Assembly: GCF_017798205.1 (NCBI RefSeq)
Contig: NZ_CP060010.1
Location: 2,790,001 to 2,854,000 of the forward strand
Direction: 5' to 3'
Source of the DNA: Cognatishimia activa
Lineage (GTDB): Bacteria; Pseudomonadota; Alphaproteobacteria; Rhodobacterales; Rhodobacteraceae
DNA: 64,000 nucleotides
Shown here: positions 1-9,172 of the stretch, one piece after another
Position numbering within the stretch: position 1 is the stretch's first letter
Layout of the letters: every line of letters begins with the position of its first letter
Made by a program: the position numbers and the translations under genes
The notes under the pieces: generated by a model
Seen by the model: only the letters and a program-made list of their open reading frames with translations
Told to the model about the DNA's origin: nothing
Databases searched by the model: none

Positions 1-103
1 TAGTGACAATCTGAGTGCCATGAGTTACACGCCAAGCCAGTGAGAGGGGTCGGGCGCAATTTGTAATCAGTAATTTGGCGTCCGCCACGTTATGGGAGCT
101 AAA

Positions 104-526
104 ATGAAAGCAGAAGTTTTCCTGCCGGAAGATTACTATCCAGCAGAAGATGAGCCCTTCATGAATGATCGGCAGATCGAATATTTCCGTCGCAAGCTAA
201 ATGCCTGGAAACAAGAGCTTTTGGCTGAAAGCCGTGACACAATCGAAGGTCTTCAGGACAACACACGCAACATCCCTGATATTGCGGACCGTGCCAGCGA
301 AGAAACCGACCGCGCGCTTGAACTGCGCACACGGGATCGCCAGCGCAAATTAGTCGCCAAGATCGACTCAGCGCTGCGCCGGATTGACGAAGGTGAATAC
401 GGATACTGCGAAAAGACAGGTGATCCGATTTCCTTGAAACGTCTGGATGCGCGTCCGATTGCGACCATGACGCTTGAGGCTCAGGAACGTCACGAGCGTC
501 GCGAAAAGGTTCACCGCGACGATTGA
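104..526 (+). CDS. dksA: DksA-family RNA polymerase-binding transcription factor
   Basis: DksA enters the secondary channel of RNA polymerase and, with ppGpp, alters initiation at stable-RNA and amino-acid promoters. The 140-residue product has the long coiled-coil region with the tip motif D-x-x-D-x-A (Asp59, Asp62, Ala64), then the conserved C-terminal segment containing GYCEKTGDPI. Only one cysteine (Cys102) is present, so the four-cysteine zinc site of E. coli DksA is missing; non-canonical DksA proteins are known in related bacteria. I start at the ATG at 104 because GGGAG lies five bases upstream. An in-frame ATG at 92 is the alternative. A rho-independent terminator follows at once, so the gene is probably monocistronic. 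Confidence 0.93.
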   Translation: MKAEVFLPEDYYPAEDEPFMNDRQIEYFRRKLNAWKQELLAESRDTIEGLQDNTRNIPDIADRASEETDRALELRTRDRQRKLVAKIDSALRRIDEGEYGYCEKTGDPISLKRLDARPIATMTLEAQERHERREKVHRDD

Positions 527-552
527 TCCCTAGGGATAACGACATCAACAAA

Positions 553-580
553 GCGCCGGGGGTTTTACCTCGGCGTTTTT
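553..580 (+). terminator. Rho-independent terminator after dksA
   Basis: An 8-bp GC-rich stem (CGCCGGGG paired with CCTCGGCG, one G-T pair) with a six-base loop is followed by five Ts. It lies 27 bases after the dksA stop and just before the ribosome-binding site of the flavin monooxygenase gene. Confidence 0.85.
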
Positions 581-597
581 CGTTTCAGAAAGGGCGT

Positions 598-1770
598 ATG
601 AGTCTTTTGGGTCTGAATATTTGCGTGATTGGCGGTGGCATCGGCGGATTAACCGCCGCGATCGCCCTGGCGCAGCGTGGCGCGCAGGTCGAGGTGCTGG
701 AACAGGCACCCGAGATGACCGAGGTCGGGGCAGGTATTCAGATCTCTCCGAATGGGATGTGCGTTCTGCGGGCCTTGGGGCTGGGTGACGAGATCCAAAA
801 CATCGGTCGCCGCGCGCAAGCGGTGGAGTTGCGCGACTATCGCGCGTCACGTTTGGTCACGCGGTTGAACCTTGATCGGTTGGGCGCGGATCAACAGTAC
901 CTCTTTTTGCATCGTGCTGATTTGATTGATGTATTGGGGGCCGCGGCCCGCGCTGCGGGTGTTCAAATATCCTTGGGCCAGAAAGTCGAAGCCGTCAGCG
1001 ATGGTCGACCCGCCGTTGTAAGCACTACGACTGGTTCGCAACGAAAAGCCGACTTGATCGTTGCGGCAGACGGTCTCCATTCTGTCGCGCGCAAAACCTT
1101 AAACGGCACCTTGGCCCCATTCTTCACGCGGCAGGTGGCGTGGCGGACGATTGTGCCAAATACCATCGGTCATCCCGACGTGGCCCGTGTTCATATGGGG
1201 CCCAAGCAACATGTGGTCAGCTATCCTCTGCGGGGCGGCGACATGGTCAATCTCGTGGCCGTCGAAGAACGCGGCGAGTGGAGCGAAGAAAGCTGGGTCG
1301 CACAGGATGATCCCGAGAATTTACTGTCAGTGTTTGGTGGTTTTTCTGAGGACGTGAAAAGCTTGATGTGCGGCGCGCAAGCTGTTGGTAAATGGGGGCT
1401 TTTTAGGCATCCGGTTGCATCGCGTTGGCACGGAGGCCGGCTAGCATTGCTGGGTGACGCCGCCCATCCAACGCTCCCATTCATGGCGCAGGGTGCGGTT
1501 ATGGCCATTGAAGACGCTTGGGTCTTGGCCGCCTCGCTTGCAGAAACAGATAGCATAGAGGCAGGCCTCTCGGCCTATCAGGCGAAACGCCACGAGCGAG
1601 TGTCAAAAATCGTCGAGACCGCCAGCAAGAACGCCTGGCGCTATCACCTCAGTTTCCCGCCTTTGCGCTTTGCGGCCCATAGCGTCATGCGGCTTGGCGG
1701 GGCAATGGCTCCGGGGAAAATGATGTCTCAGTTTGATTGGATCTATCGTCACGATGTGACGCAAGACTAG
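598..1770 (+). CDS. FAD-dependent aromatic-ring monooxygenase (salicylate hydroxylase-like)
   Basis: A class A flavoprotein monooxygenase of 390 residues, which would use NAD(P)H and O2 to hydroxylate a small, probably aromatic, substrate. The N-terminus has the Rossmann motif VIGGGIGGLTAAIAL. The middle has the DG motif (VAADGLHSVAR). Near residue 285 is the FAD ribose-binding GD motif (LLGDAAHPTLPF). The ATG at 598 is chosen because AGAAAGGG precedes it; the frame is open further upstream but that part crosses the dksA terminator. No ring-cleavage or other catabolic gene is adjacent, so the substrate cannot be told. The 3' end overlaps the convergent xthA gene by four bases. Confidence 0.85.
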   Translation: MSLLGLNICVIGGGIGGLTAAIALAQRGAQVEVLEQAPEMTEVGAGIQISPNGMCVLRALGLGDEIQNIGRRAQAVELRDYRASRLVTRLNLDRLGADQQYLFLHRADLIDVLGAAARAAGVQISLGQKVEAVSDGRPAVVSTTTGSQRKADLIVAADGLHSVARKTLNGTLAPFFTRQVAWRTIVPNTIGHPDVARVHMGPKQHVVSYPLRGGDMVNLVAVEERGEWSEESWVAQDDPENLLSVFGGFSEDVKSLMCGAQAVGKWGLFRHPVASRWHGGRLALLGDAAHPTLPFMAQGAVMAIEDAWVLAASLAETDSIEAGLSAYQAKRHERVSKIVETASKNAWRYHLSFPPLRFAAHSVMRLGGAMAPGKMMSQFDWIYRHDVTQD

Positions 1771-2546
1771 GCCGCCAGTTCTACCCAGACCGGCACGTGA
1801 TCAGAGGGCTTTTCACGCCCGCGCACCTCTTTGTCGATCTGGCAATCGAGCAAAAGATCCGCGCATTGCGGGCTGAGCAGGAAGTGGTCGATGCGAATGC
1901 CGTCATCGCGGTTCCATGCGCCTGCCTGATAATCCCAGAAGGAATAATGCTCTGGCCCTAAGGTGCGCGCGCGGAAGGCTTCGGTGAACCCGAGGTTCAA
2001 CAGACGCCGATAGGCCGCACGGCTTTCGGGCAGGGCGGCAGCATCTTCGTGCCAGGCCTCGGGACGGCGGGCGTCTTCATCCTGTGGGATGATGTTGTAG
2101 TCGCCAGCCATGAGGAAGGGTTCTTCGGTCGCAAGCAACTCTTCAGCGCGGGTCTGAAGTCGCGCCATCCAACGCAGTTTATAGTCGTATTTCGGCCCCG
2201 GCACAGGACTGCCATTGGGCAGATAGAGGTTGCAGACGCGGACCGGCGTGTCCGCCATCACAGTTGCTTCGATCCAGCGGGCTTGTTCGTCTTCAGGCTC
2301 TCCGGGCAGGCCGCGCACAATATCTTCAAGTGGGAACTTGGACAGGATTGCCACACCGTTGAAGCTCTTTTGTCCAAAGGTTTCAACGTTATAGCCGCGA
2401 TCCTCAAACATCTCACGCGGGAAATTCTCGTCGATGGATTTGATTTCCTGCAACAGCGCGACGTCGGGCTGAGCCTCATCAAGCCAAGCTGGCAAGGCGT
2501 CGATGCGGGCTTTGATGCCGTTGATATTGAATGTCGCGACTTTCAT
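1767..2546 (-). CDS. xthA: Exodeoxyribonuclease III
   Basis: AP endonuclease and 3'-5' exonuclease of base excision repair. The 259 residues match the usual size. Visible active-site elements of the endonuclease/exonuclease/phosphatase fold are the N-terminal FNINGI segment, metal-binding Glu34 in LLQEIKS, Asp149 and Asn151 in AGDYNI, and the C-terminal Asp249-His250 pair in SDHVPVW. It is convergent with the flavin monooxygenase gene, overlapping by four bases. The next minus-strand gene upstream, erpA, ends 39 bases before its start, so the two may be co-transcribed. Confidence 0.95.
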   Translation of the reverse strand: MKVATFNINGIKARIDALPAWLDEAQPDVALLQEIKSIDENFPREMFEDRGYNVETFGQKSFNGVAILSKFPLEDIVRGLPGEPEDEQARWIEATVMADTPVRVCNLYLPNGSPVPGPKYDYKLRWMARLQTRAEELLATEEPFLMAGDYNIIPQDEDARRPEAWHEDAAALPESRAAYRRLLNLGFTEAFRARTLGPEHYSFWDYQAGAWNRDDGIRIDHFLLSPQCADLLLDCQIDKEVRGREKPSDHVPVWVELAA

Positions 2547-2585
2547 GGACCCCTCATCGCTCTCAGCGGAGCTCTCTTTGGTGTC

Positions 2586-2909
2586 TTACATAGAGAAACT
2601 GGTGCCGCATCCGCAAGAGCTTGATGCATTCGGGTTGTCGATCACAAACCGCGCGCCGATGAGTTCCTCGGTGAAATCGATGGTCGCATTGGACAGGAAG
2701 GGCAGGGAGACAGAGTCCACGACGACTTTCTCACCATTGCCTTCAAGCACCAGATCATCCTCGGCTGGTTGATCCAGCTTGATCTCATACTGAAAGCCCG
2801 AACAGCCGCCGCCTTCGACCGCCACACGCAGGGCCTGACCCTGATCGGCCGCGCCGATTTCGGCGAGTTGTTCAAAAGCTCGGGGCGTGACACGCGGTGG
2901 CAGTTGCAT
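2586..2909 (-). CDS. erpA: Iron-sulfur cluster insertion protein (HesB/IscA family, ErpA-like)
   Basis: A-type carrier that accepts an Fe-S cluster and passes it to apo-enzymes in the cytoplasm. The 107-residue product has the three family cysteines: Cys36 in GGGCSGFQY, and Cys99 and Cys101 in the C-terminal SSCGCGTSF. The ATG at 2909 is chosen because AGGAG lies seven bases upstream. The frame stays open to 3038, but that extension has no similar signal and would overlap dgt. It is divergent from dgt with a 100-base gap. The A-type subfamily (ErpA or IscA) cannot be fixed from sequence alone. Confidence 0.9.
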   Translation of the reverse strand: MQLPPRVTPRAFEQLAEIGAADQGQALRVAVEGGGCSGFQYEIKLDQPAEDDLVLEGNGEKVVVDSVSLPFLSNATIDFTEELIGARFVIDNPNASSSCGCGTSFSM

Positions 2910-3009
2910 TTTCTTACTCCTGACAGGCATTTGGGCGCTTGAGTCGCCTATGAACCTGATGCGATCTACAATATATGTCGGGCAAGAGTAGTCCACAAGG
3001 AGGCGCAAC

Positions 3010-4161
3010 ATGATCGCGCCATTTGCATCTGATCCCACTTTGGCTCGGGGTCGCGCATTTTCAGAAGAAGAAAGCGCCTTTCGGTCCTGTTTTCAGAGGG
3101 ATCGTGACCGGATCATCCATTCCAGTGCCTTTCGTCGTCTGAAACATAAGACTCAGGTCTTTGTGGAACATGAAGGCGACTATTACCGCACACGATTGAC
3201 CCACTCGATCGAAGTGGCTCAGGTCGCACGCACGATTGCGGGCGCTTTGGGGTTGAACCAAGAGCTGACCGAGGCCGTCGCCTTGGCGCATGATCTCGGC
3301 CACACGCCTTTCGGGCATACCGGAGAGGACGCGCTGCACGAATTGATGGCCCCCTACGGCGGCTTTGATCACAACGCGCAGGCGATCAAGATCGTGACCT
3401 CGCTGGAACGGCACTATGCGGATTTTGATGGGCTGAACCTGACGTGGGAAACGCTTGAGGGCATCGCCAAGCACAATGGTCCTGTGACCGGAGAAATCCC
3501 ATACGCGTTGGCCGATTACAATCAGACCTTCGATCTGGAACTCCACACCCACGCCAGCGCCGAGGCGCAGGTCGCCGCCTTGGCGGATGATGTGGCCTAT
3601 AACAACCACGATCTGCAGGATGGTCTGCGCGCGGGCCTCTTTACCGAGGCCGAGATTTGTCATTTGCCCATCATCGGCGACTGTTTTGCAGAGGTGGACC
3701 GGCTCTATCCAAAGCTCGACCGCAACCGGCGCAAACACGAAGCTTTGCGGCGTGTGTTTGGTGTCATGGTGGGTGATGTTATCGACACCTCACGGGCGCT
3801 TTTAGCCGAAGCGGACGCGAAATCGGTGCAAGAGATCCGCGAATATGGCGCGCCTGTTATTGCGTTTTCAGAGGATGTTTGGGCGCAGATCGTAGAAATA
3901 AAGTCATTTCTTTTCAAACGCATGTACCGCGCGCCTTCTGTGGTGGAAAAGCGCATTCAGGTGACCAAAGTCGTCGAAACGCTTTTCCCGCTGTTCCTAG
4001 AGGACAAGAACCTTCTGCCCGCCCGCTGGCATTTTGACATCGAGCGCCTCAACGACGAGGTCTCGATTGCCCGCATGGTCTCGGACTACATCGCAGGGAT
4101 GACGGACCGTTTTGCGCTGACGGAATACGAGCGACTTACCGGCACTAAGCTGCCTCTGTAG
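3010..4161 (+). CDS. dgt: Deoxyguanosinetriphosphate triphosphohydrolase-like protein
   Basis: HD-superfamily enzyme of 383 residues predicted to cleave dNTPs to deoxynucleoside and triphosphate, which would help set nucleotide pools. The HD metal site is visible as His65 (TRLTHSIE), His94-Asp95 (ALAHDLGHTPFGH) and a later Asp in ALADDVAYNNHD. The N-terminal RDRDRIIHSSAFRRLKHKTQV is typical of the family. AAGGAGG six bases before the ATG supports the start. Short-form alphaproteobacterial Dgt proteins can accept several dNTPs, so strict dGTP specificity is not implied. The last 17 bases overlap the convergent VOC gene. Confidence 0.93.
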   Translation: MIAPFASDPTLARGRAFSEEESAFRSCFQRDRDRIIHSSAFRRLKHKTQVFVEHEGDYYRTRLTHSIEVAQVARTIAGALGLNQELTEAVALAHDLGHTPFGHTGEDALHELMAPYGGFDHNAQAIKIVTSLERHYADFDGLNLTWETLEGIAKHNGPVTGEIPYALADYNQTFDLELHTHASAEAQVAALADDVAYNNHDLQDGLRAGLFTEAEICHLPIIGDCFAEVDRLYPKLDRNRRKHEALRRVFGVMVGDVIDTSRALLAEADAKSVQEIREYGAPVIAFSEDVWAQIVEIKSFLFKRMYRAPSVVEKRIQVTKVVETLFPLFLEDKNLLPARWHFDIERLNDEVSIARMVSDYIAGMTDRFALTEYERLTGTKLPL

Positions 4162-4519
4162 CCATTGCGCCGAAACAGAGTTTATTTCCGTCCAGATCGC
4201 GCACATAGGCTGAGAAATACGGCCCACGTTGCATGACCTCACCTTCGCAGGTGCCGCCAAGTTCCAGCGCGCGGGTATAAAGCCGCGTGACCTCTGCGTT
4301 GCTGTCCAGCGTAAAGCCCAACATTGAGCCATTGCCCTTGGTCGCAGGCTCTTTGTCAAAGGGTTCTGCGACGGCGAAGGTGAAATCAGGACCTTGCCAA
4401 TAGGTCATGCGATCTGTCGCCATCAATTGCGTGACATCGCTTTGATCAAACAGGGCTTCGTAAAATCTAACCGAGGCCGCCATATCGTTCGTGCCCAATA
4501 CCAAATAGTTCAACTTCAT
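4145..4519 (-). CDS. VOC-fold protein (glyoxalase/bleomycin-resistance family)
   Basis: A 124-residue single-domain protein of the vicinal oxygen chelate superfamily. The opening LNYLVLGTNDMAASVRFYEALF and the ending YFSAYVRDLDGNKLCFG are the two halves of the beta-alpha-beta-beta-beta fold. Family members bind a divalent metal and include glyoxalases, dioxygenases and resistance proteins, so the reaction is not predictable. It is convergent with dgt (17-base overlap) and divergent from argS. The ribosome-binding site is weak. Confidence 0.75.
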   Translation of the reverse strand: MKLNYLVLGTNDMAASVRFYEALFDQSDVTQLMATDRMTYWQGPDFTFAVAEPFDKEPATKGNGSMLGFTLDSNAEVTRLYTRALELGGTCEGEVMQRGPYFSAYVRDLDGNKLCFGAMATEAA

Positions 4520-4618
4520 AATGCTTGCGTCTTTCTTTGAGGAGTGAATGCGGAGACCCGCGGTGTCCGGGATGTATAGGTAAAGCGGCTGACAAAAGGC
4601 GGCAGCAGCTTGTTTCCA

Positions 4619-4646
4619 TTGACGCGCGCCATAAGGGTGGTAAACC
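4619..4646 (+). promoter_or_regulatory. Probable argS promoter
   Basis: TTGACG at 4619-4624 and TAAACC at 4641-4646 are separated by 16 bases. Transcription would begin about 20 bases before the argS ATG. The -35 is good and the -10 is weak. Confidence 0.45.
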
Positions 4647-4672
4647 CGCGCGAGAGCAAAAAGGATAAACCG

Positions 4673-6418
4673 ATGAACCTCTTTTCCCAGATCCGCGAGC
4701 TGGTGATCGACAACCTACATGCCATGCTGTCCGAGGGCTCTTTGCCCCGCGGGCTGAGCTTTGACAATGTGGCGGTTGAGCCTCCGCGAGATGCGGCCCA
4801 TGGGGATATGGCGACGAACGCGGCGATGGTGCTGGCGAAGCCTGCACAGATGAAGCCGCGCGATATTGCGGAACTACTGGTTCAGAATCTTGCAATGGAC
4901 CCTCGGATTGAGTCCGCTGAGGTTGCGGGCCCGGGGTTTATCAACCTGCGTCTGTCTGAAACCCTGTGGCGGGATCTTGTGAAAAACGTGCTGGAAACCG
5001 GCGCGGATTTTGGTCGGTCCGGCATGGGGCAGGGCAAGAAGGTCAACGTGGAGTATGTCTCTGCAAACCCGACTGGCCCTCTGCATGTGGGTCACACGCG
5101 GGGTGCGGTCTTTGGCGATGCTTTGGCGTCCTTGCTGGATTTCGCAGGATACGACGTTACGCGCGAATACTACATCAACGACGGCGGCGCGCAGGTCGAT
5201 GTCTTGGCGCGCTCTGTCTATCTTCGGTATCTTGAGGCGCACGGTCAGGACGTGGCCTTTGAGGATGGCACCTATCCGGGGGACTATCTGGTGCCGGTCG
5301 GTCAGGCGCTGAAGGACAAGGTGGGCGACGCCTATGTCGGTCAGGACGAGAGCGTCTGGCTGGTTGAAATCCGCGAATTCGCGACCGCTGCGATGATGGA
5401 TTTGATCCGAGACGATTTGAAGGCACTCAATGTCACGATGGACAAGTTCTTCTCGGAAAAATCCTTGTATGGCACAGGGTTGATCGAGGATGCTCTTGCG
5501 TCGCTTGAGGCGAAAGGCCTGATCTATGAAGGCGTTCTAGAGCCGCCTAAAGGCAAAACGCCCGAGGATTGGGAGCCTCGTGAGCAGACGCTGTTTAAGT
5601 CTACAGAACACGGCGACGACGTCGACCGTCCGGTGAAGAAATCCGACGGCGCCTGGACCTATTTCGCGCCCGATATTGCTTACCATTACGACAAGGTGCA
5701 GCGCGGCTATGACGAGCTGATCGACATCTTTGGGGCCGACCACGGCGGCTATGTCAAACGGATGAAAGCGGCGGTTTCGGCGCTGTCTGACGGCCAGACA
5801 CCGCTGGATATCAAACTGACCCAGCTGGTGAAACTCTGGAAGAACGGCGAGCCGTTCAAGATGTCCAAGCGTGCTGGTAATTTTGTGACCCTGCGCGATG
5901 TGGTCGAGCAGGTGGGCGCAGATGTGACCCGCTTTGTGATGCTGACCCGTAAAAACGACGCGCCACTCGATTTCGATTTCGACAAGGTTCTTGAGCAATC
6001 CAAGGACAACCCGGTGTTCTACGTGCAATATGCCCACGCGCGGGTGTGTTCTGCGTTGAAGAAAGCAGGCGAAACCGGCGCGGCTGTCACCGATGCCGAT
6101 CTGGCGGGTGCTGACCTGTCACTATTGTCTGATCCAGCCGAAATCGCCGTGGCCAAAAAGGTCGCCGAATGGCCGCGACTGGTGGAAATCGCGGGGCGTA
6201 CAAACGAGCCGCATCGCGTGGCCTTCTACCTCTATGAACTCGCCTCCGAGCTGCACAGCCTGTACCACATGGGCAAGGACAAGCCGGAACTGCGCTTTGT
6301 GCAAGAGGACAACACCCAAGCCACACAGGCGAAAATCGCGCTGGCACGGGCCGTAGCCATTGTTATTTCTGCAGGTCTTGGTATTCTGGGGGTAACTCCG
6401 GCACAAGAGATGCGCTGA
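4673..6418 (+). CDS. argS: Arginyl-tRNA synthetase
   Basis: Class I aminoacyl-tRNA synthetase that charges tRNA-Arg. The 581 residues carry the N-terminal tRNA-binding additional domain (about 1-110), the HIGH-type signature HVGH (138-141), the KMSKR loop (396-400), and the C-terminal DALR anticodon-binding domain (about 460-581). The ATG at 4673 follows AAGGAT and gives the usual MNLFSQI start; the frame is open 63 bases further upstream without support. The SPOR-domain gene follows in the same direction after 48 bases and may be read from the same transcript. Confidence 0.97.
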   Translation: MNLFSQIRELVIDNLHAMLSEGSLPRGLSFDNVAVEPPRDAAHGDMATNAAMVLAKPAQMKPRDIAELLVQNLAMDPRIESAEVAGPGFINLRLSETLWRDLVKNVLETGADFGRSGMGQGKKVNVEYVSANPTGPLHVGHTRGAVFGDALASLLDFAGYDVTREYYINDGGAQVDVLARSVYLRYLEAHGQDVAFEDGTYPGDYLVPVGQALKDKVGDAYVGQDESVWLVEIREFATAAMMDLIRDDLKALNVTMDKFFSEKSLYGTGLIEDALASLEAKGLIYEGVLEPPKGKTPEDWEPREQTLFKSTEHGDDVDRPVKKSDGAWTYFAPDIAYHYDKVQRGYDELIDIFGADHGGYVKRMKAAVSALSDGQTPLDIKLTQLVKLWKNGEPFKMSKRAGNFVTLRDVVEQVGADVTRFVMLTRKNDAPLDFDFDKVLEQSKDNPVFYVQYAHARVCSALKKAGETGAAVTDADLAGADLSLLSDPAEIAVAKKVAEWPRLVEIAGRTNEPHRVAFYLYELASELHSLYHMGKDKPELRFVQEDNTQATQAKIALARAVAIVISAGLGILGVTPAQEMR

Positions 6419-6466
6419 ATGCACAAGATGTCGGGGTGAGGCAAAGGCAAGCGAACCCCGGCGAGA

Positions 6467-7390
6467 ATGGGCAACGACCCGCAGATCGCCGACAGAGCAG
6501 AGGCGATCATGGCGCAGATTCCGATGGATGGACCGCACTCCGACAGTGATCCCGGTGCTGTTTTGGGCACCGTGACCAACTGGGCTGGAGCTTCGATTTC
6601 TTTGGCATTGATTGTGGGCGCGGTGATGTGGGGGCATTCGCTTTTGTCGCGCGATGTATCCGGCGTGCCGGTGGTGCGTGCTTTGGATGGTCCGATGCGC
6701 GAACAACCTGTGGATCCGGGCGGGTCGCAAGCGGCGCATCAGGGATTGTCTGTCAATCAGGTGGCAGCCGAAGGCACCGCGCAAGCGCCCGGTGATCGTT
6801 TGGTTCTGGCCCCAAATTCTGTCGATTTGACGTCTGAAGACGCGACGTTGTCGAGCGAAGCCATCGATCTGGCCGCACGCACCGCAACGCGGCAATCGTC
6901 GGGTGCTGAGATCACGGCTCCAAAGCCGATTGATCTGACGGGATTTGCGACGACCTCGCCCTCTGGGAAAATTCAAAAAGACCCGATTGTGAGCGCGGGG
7001 GAGACCTATGGCCCGGTCCGAGCCGTTGCTGGTGGTCTTGGGAAATCTCTGCGTCCGCGACTGCGTCCAAATGCTACTCAAACGGCGTCCGCTGCTCTTC
7101 CAGCAGCACCTGCGATCAACGATGGATCTAGCCTGCCAGCCGGAACGCGGCTGGTGCAACTCGGTGCTTTTGCCAGCCCTGAAATTGCTCAGGATCAGTG
7201 GCAAAAACTTCAATCTAAATTCAGCGCCTATCTCGGCGACAAGGACCTGATCGTCCAAAAGGCCGAAAGCGGTGGGAAGACGTTCTACCGACTGCGCGCC
7301 GTCGGATTTGCCGATCTCAGCGACGCGCGCCGCCTGTGTTCCGCACTAAAGGCGCAGAACGCCGATTGCATTCCGGTCGTAACGCGATGA
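6467..7390 (+). CDS. SPOR-domain membrane protein, probably cell-division associated
   Basis: A 307-residue bitopic inner-membrane protein. A single transmembrane helix lies at about residues 39-57 (ISLALIVGAVMW). A long low-complexity linker follows, and a C-terminal SPOR domain spans about 228-306 (TRLVQLGAFASPEIAQDQW through RLCSALKAQNADC). SPOR domains bind denuded septal peptidoglycan glycans. The start is uncertain: an in-frame ATG at 6509 has AGAGG in front of it and would remove 14 residues before the helix. It overlaps nagZ by ATGA, so the two cell-wall genes are translationally coupled. Confidence 0.85.
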   Translation: MGNDPQIADRAEAIMAQIPMDGPHSDSDPGAVLGTVTNWAGASISLALIVGAVMWGHSLLSRDVSGVPVVRALDGPMREQPVDPGGSQAAHQGLSVNQVAAEGTAQAPGDRLVLAPNSVDLTSEDATLSSEAIDLAARTATRQSSGAEITAPKPIDLTGFATTSPSGKIQKDPIVSAGETYGPVRAVAGGLGKSLRPRLRPNATQTASAALPAAPAINDGSSLPAGTRLVQLGAFASPEIAQDQWQKLQSKFSAYLGDKDLIVQKAESGGKTFYRLRAVGFADLSDARRLCSALKAQNADCIPVVTR

Positions 7391-8379
7391 GCCCATTTGG
7401 GGCCGCGATTTTTGGCTGCTCGGGCTTTGCGCTTACCTCTGATGAGCGTGAATTCTTCAAGGAATACAATCCCTTCGGGTTTATCCTCTTTGCGCGAAAT
7501 ATCGAAAGCGCAGATCAACTTCGCACGCTTTGTGCAGAGTTACGCGAGACCGTTGGGCACAATGCCCCCATCCTGATCGACCAAGAAGGTGGCCGTGTTC
7601 AACGCCTTCGCCCGCCATTGGCGCGCGACTGGTTGCCACCCTTGGATCACGCCGCCGCACTCGGAGACCATGCCGAACGCGGGTTCTATCTACGCCACCG
7701 GATCATCGCTCAGGAACTGCTGTCCTATGGTATCGACACGAGCTGTGCGCCCATGCTGGATGTCGCGCAGCCGGACACGCATGAGTTCCTTAGAAACCGC
7801 TGTTATGGCACGTCGCCAGAGGTGGTGTCCGAGCTGGGCCTTGCCGCCGCGCGAGGATTGCTGGACGCCGGTGTTCTGCCAATTGCGAAACATATTCCAG
7901 GGCACGGGCGCGCTGTACTGGACAGCCACTTCGAATTGCCCAGAACCGGTGCGGATCGCGACGACCTAAAAATAGATTTCGCGCCCTTCAAAGCACTCAA
8001 CACCGTCCCAATGGCGATGACAGCCCATGTGGTCTACGAGGCCTATGACGATGCGCCCGCGACGACGTCGAAACCCATGATCGATCTCATTCGCAATGAC
8101 ATCGGATTTGACGGTCTGCTGATGTGCGACGACCTGTCGATGCAGGCTTTAAGCGGCACGATGCAGTATCGCACACGCGCCAGCCTCGCTGCGGGGTGCG
8201 ACGTCATCCTTCATTGCAACGGAGACCTTGCCGAGATGCAAATGGTCGCGAATGAAGCCGGCGCCATGGGCGATCAGGCCGCCGAACGCGCCATGCGCGC
8301 CTTGGCCGCGCGCAGACCTCGCGCAAAGGTTGACATGGCGGCCTTAACAGCCGAGCTTGACGGCCTAACGGGCAGGTAG
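7387..8379 (+). CDS. nagZ: Beta-N-acetylhexosaminidase, peptidoglycan recycling
   Basis: Glycoside hydrolase family 3 enzyme that removes GlcNAc from GlcNAc-anhydroMurNAc peptides in the cytoplasm during cell-wall recycling. The 330 residues include the diagnostic KHIPGHGRAVLDSH loop, which carries the catalytic Asp-His pair, and the nucleophile region MCDDLSMQAL. The ATG at 7387 overlaps the preceding SPOR gene by four bases. scpA follows after three bases. AnmK, which acts later in the same pathway, lies about 12.5 kb away in this window. Confidence 0.93.
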   Translation: MSPFGAAIFGCSGFALTSDEREFFKEYNPFGFILFARNIESADQLRTLCAELRETVGHNAPILIDQEGGRVQRLRPPLARDWLPPLDHAAALGDHAERGFYLRHRIIAQELLSYGIDTSCAPMLDVAQPDTHEFLRNRCYGTSPEVVSELGLAAARGLLDAGVLPIAKHIPGHGRAVLDSHFELPRTGADRDDLKIDFAPFKALNTVPMAMTAHVVYEAYDDAPATTSKPMIDLIRNDIGFDGLLMCDDLSMQALSGTMQYRTRASLAAGCDVILHCNGDLAEMQMVANEAGAMGDQAAERAMRALAARRPRAKVDMAALTAELDGLTGR

Positions 8380-8382
8380 GGC

Positions 8383-9171
8383 ATGAGCGACGATTTCGTA
8401 ACCCAACTCCAGAACGACCGCGTGGCGGAACGCGTGGCGGCGGAAACGCTTGTCGTGGATGTGGACGGGTTCGAAGGGCCTTTGGACGTTCTGCTGACGC
8501 TTTCTCGCACTCAAAAGGTCGACCTGCGCACGATTTCTATTCTCGAACTGGCGCGGCAATACCTGGCCTTTGTCGAAAAAGCCAAACAGATGCGGATTGA
8601 ATTGGCCGCGGATTATCTGGTGATGGCCGCCTGGCTGGCTTTCTTAAAATCCCGCCTCTTGTTGCCGCCCGATCCCGAAGAAGAAGGCCCCAGCGGCGAA
8701 GAATTGGCCGCCCATCTGGCCTTTCAGCTGGAACGCCTGCAAGCCATGCGCGATTGCGCCGCGAAATTGATGGCGCGGGACCGCCTTGGGCGCGATTTCT
8801 TTGCCCGCGGCCTCACCGAGCGGGTCGAGACCAAGAAAACCATCACCTATACGGCCACTCTCTTGGATCTGATGCAGGGCTATGCGCGCATTCGCACCAA
8901 GGACGAGTTCCGCCCTTTGTTGATGGATCGCGAGGCGGTGTTCACCATGGAGCAGGCGCTGGAACGTATGCGGGGGATGATCGGCTTTGCAGGCACCTGG
9001 ACAGATATCCTGAGCTACCTACCTGATGGCTGGGAAAACGACCCCCAGAAACGCCGATCGGCCACGGCGGCAACTTTTGCTGCCTCGCTGGAACTGGCCA
9101 AAGAGGGCAAGGTCGAAATCCGCCAATCCGAAACATTCGCGCCCATTGAGCTGCGCCGCCGAGAGATGTGA
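8383..9171 (+). CDS. scpA: Segregation and condensation protein A
   Basis: Kleisin subunit of the Smc-ScpA-ScpB condensin, which compacts and helps segregate the chromosome. The 262 residues show the family N-terminus FEGPLDVLLTLSRTQKVDLRTISILELARQ (residues about 28-57) and a C-terminal winged-helix region. It sits three bases after nagZ and one base before scpB, so the run is an operon. No smc gene is in the window. Confidence 0.93.
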   Translation: MSDDFVTQLQNDRVAERVAAETLVVDVDGFEGPLDVLLTLSRTQKVDLRTISILELARQYLAFVEKAKQMRIELAADYLVMAAWLAFLKSRLLLPPDPEEEGPSGEELAAHLAFQLERLQAMRDCAAKLMARDRLGRDFFARGLTERVETKKTITYTATLLDLMQGYARIRTKDEFRPLLMDREAVFTMEQALERMRGMIGFAGTWTDILSYLPDGWENDPQKRRSATAATFAASLELAKEGKVEIRQSETFAPIELRRREM

Positions 9172-9172
9172 G

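Noticed and set aside
6122-7258. 378-codon minus-strand frame opposite argS and the SPOR gene
   Set aside because: It spans two genuine plus-strand genes and gives an Arg-rich, motif-free product typical of antisense frames in GC-rich DNA.
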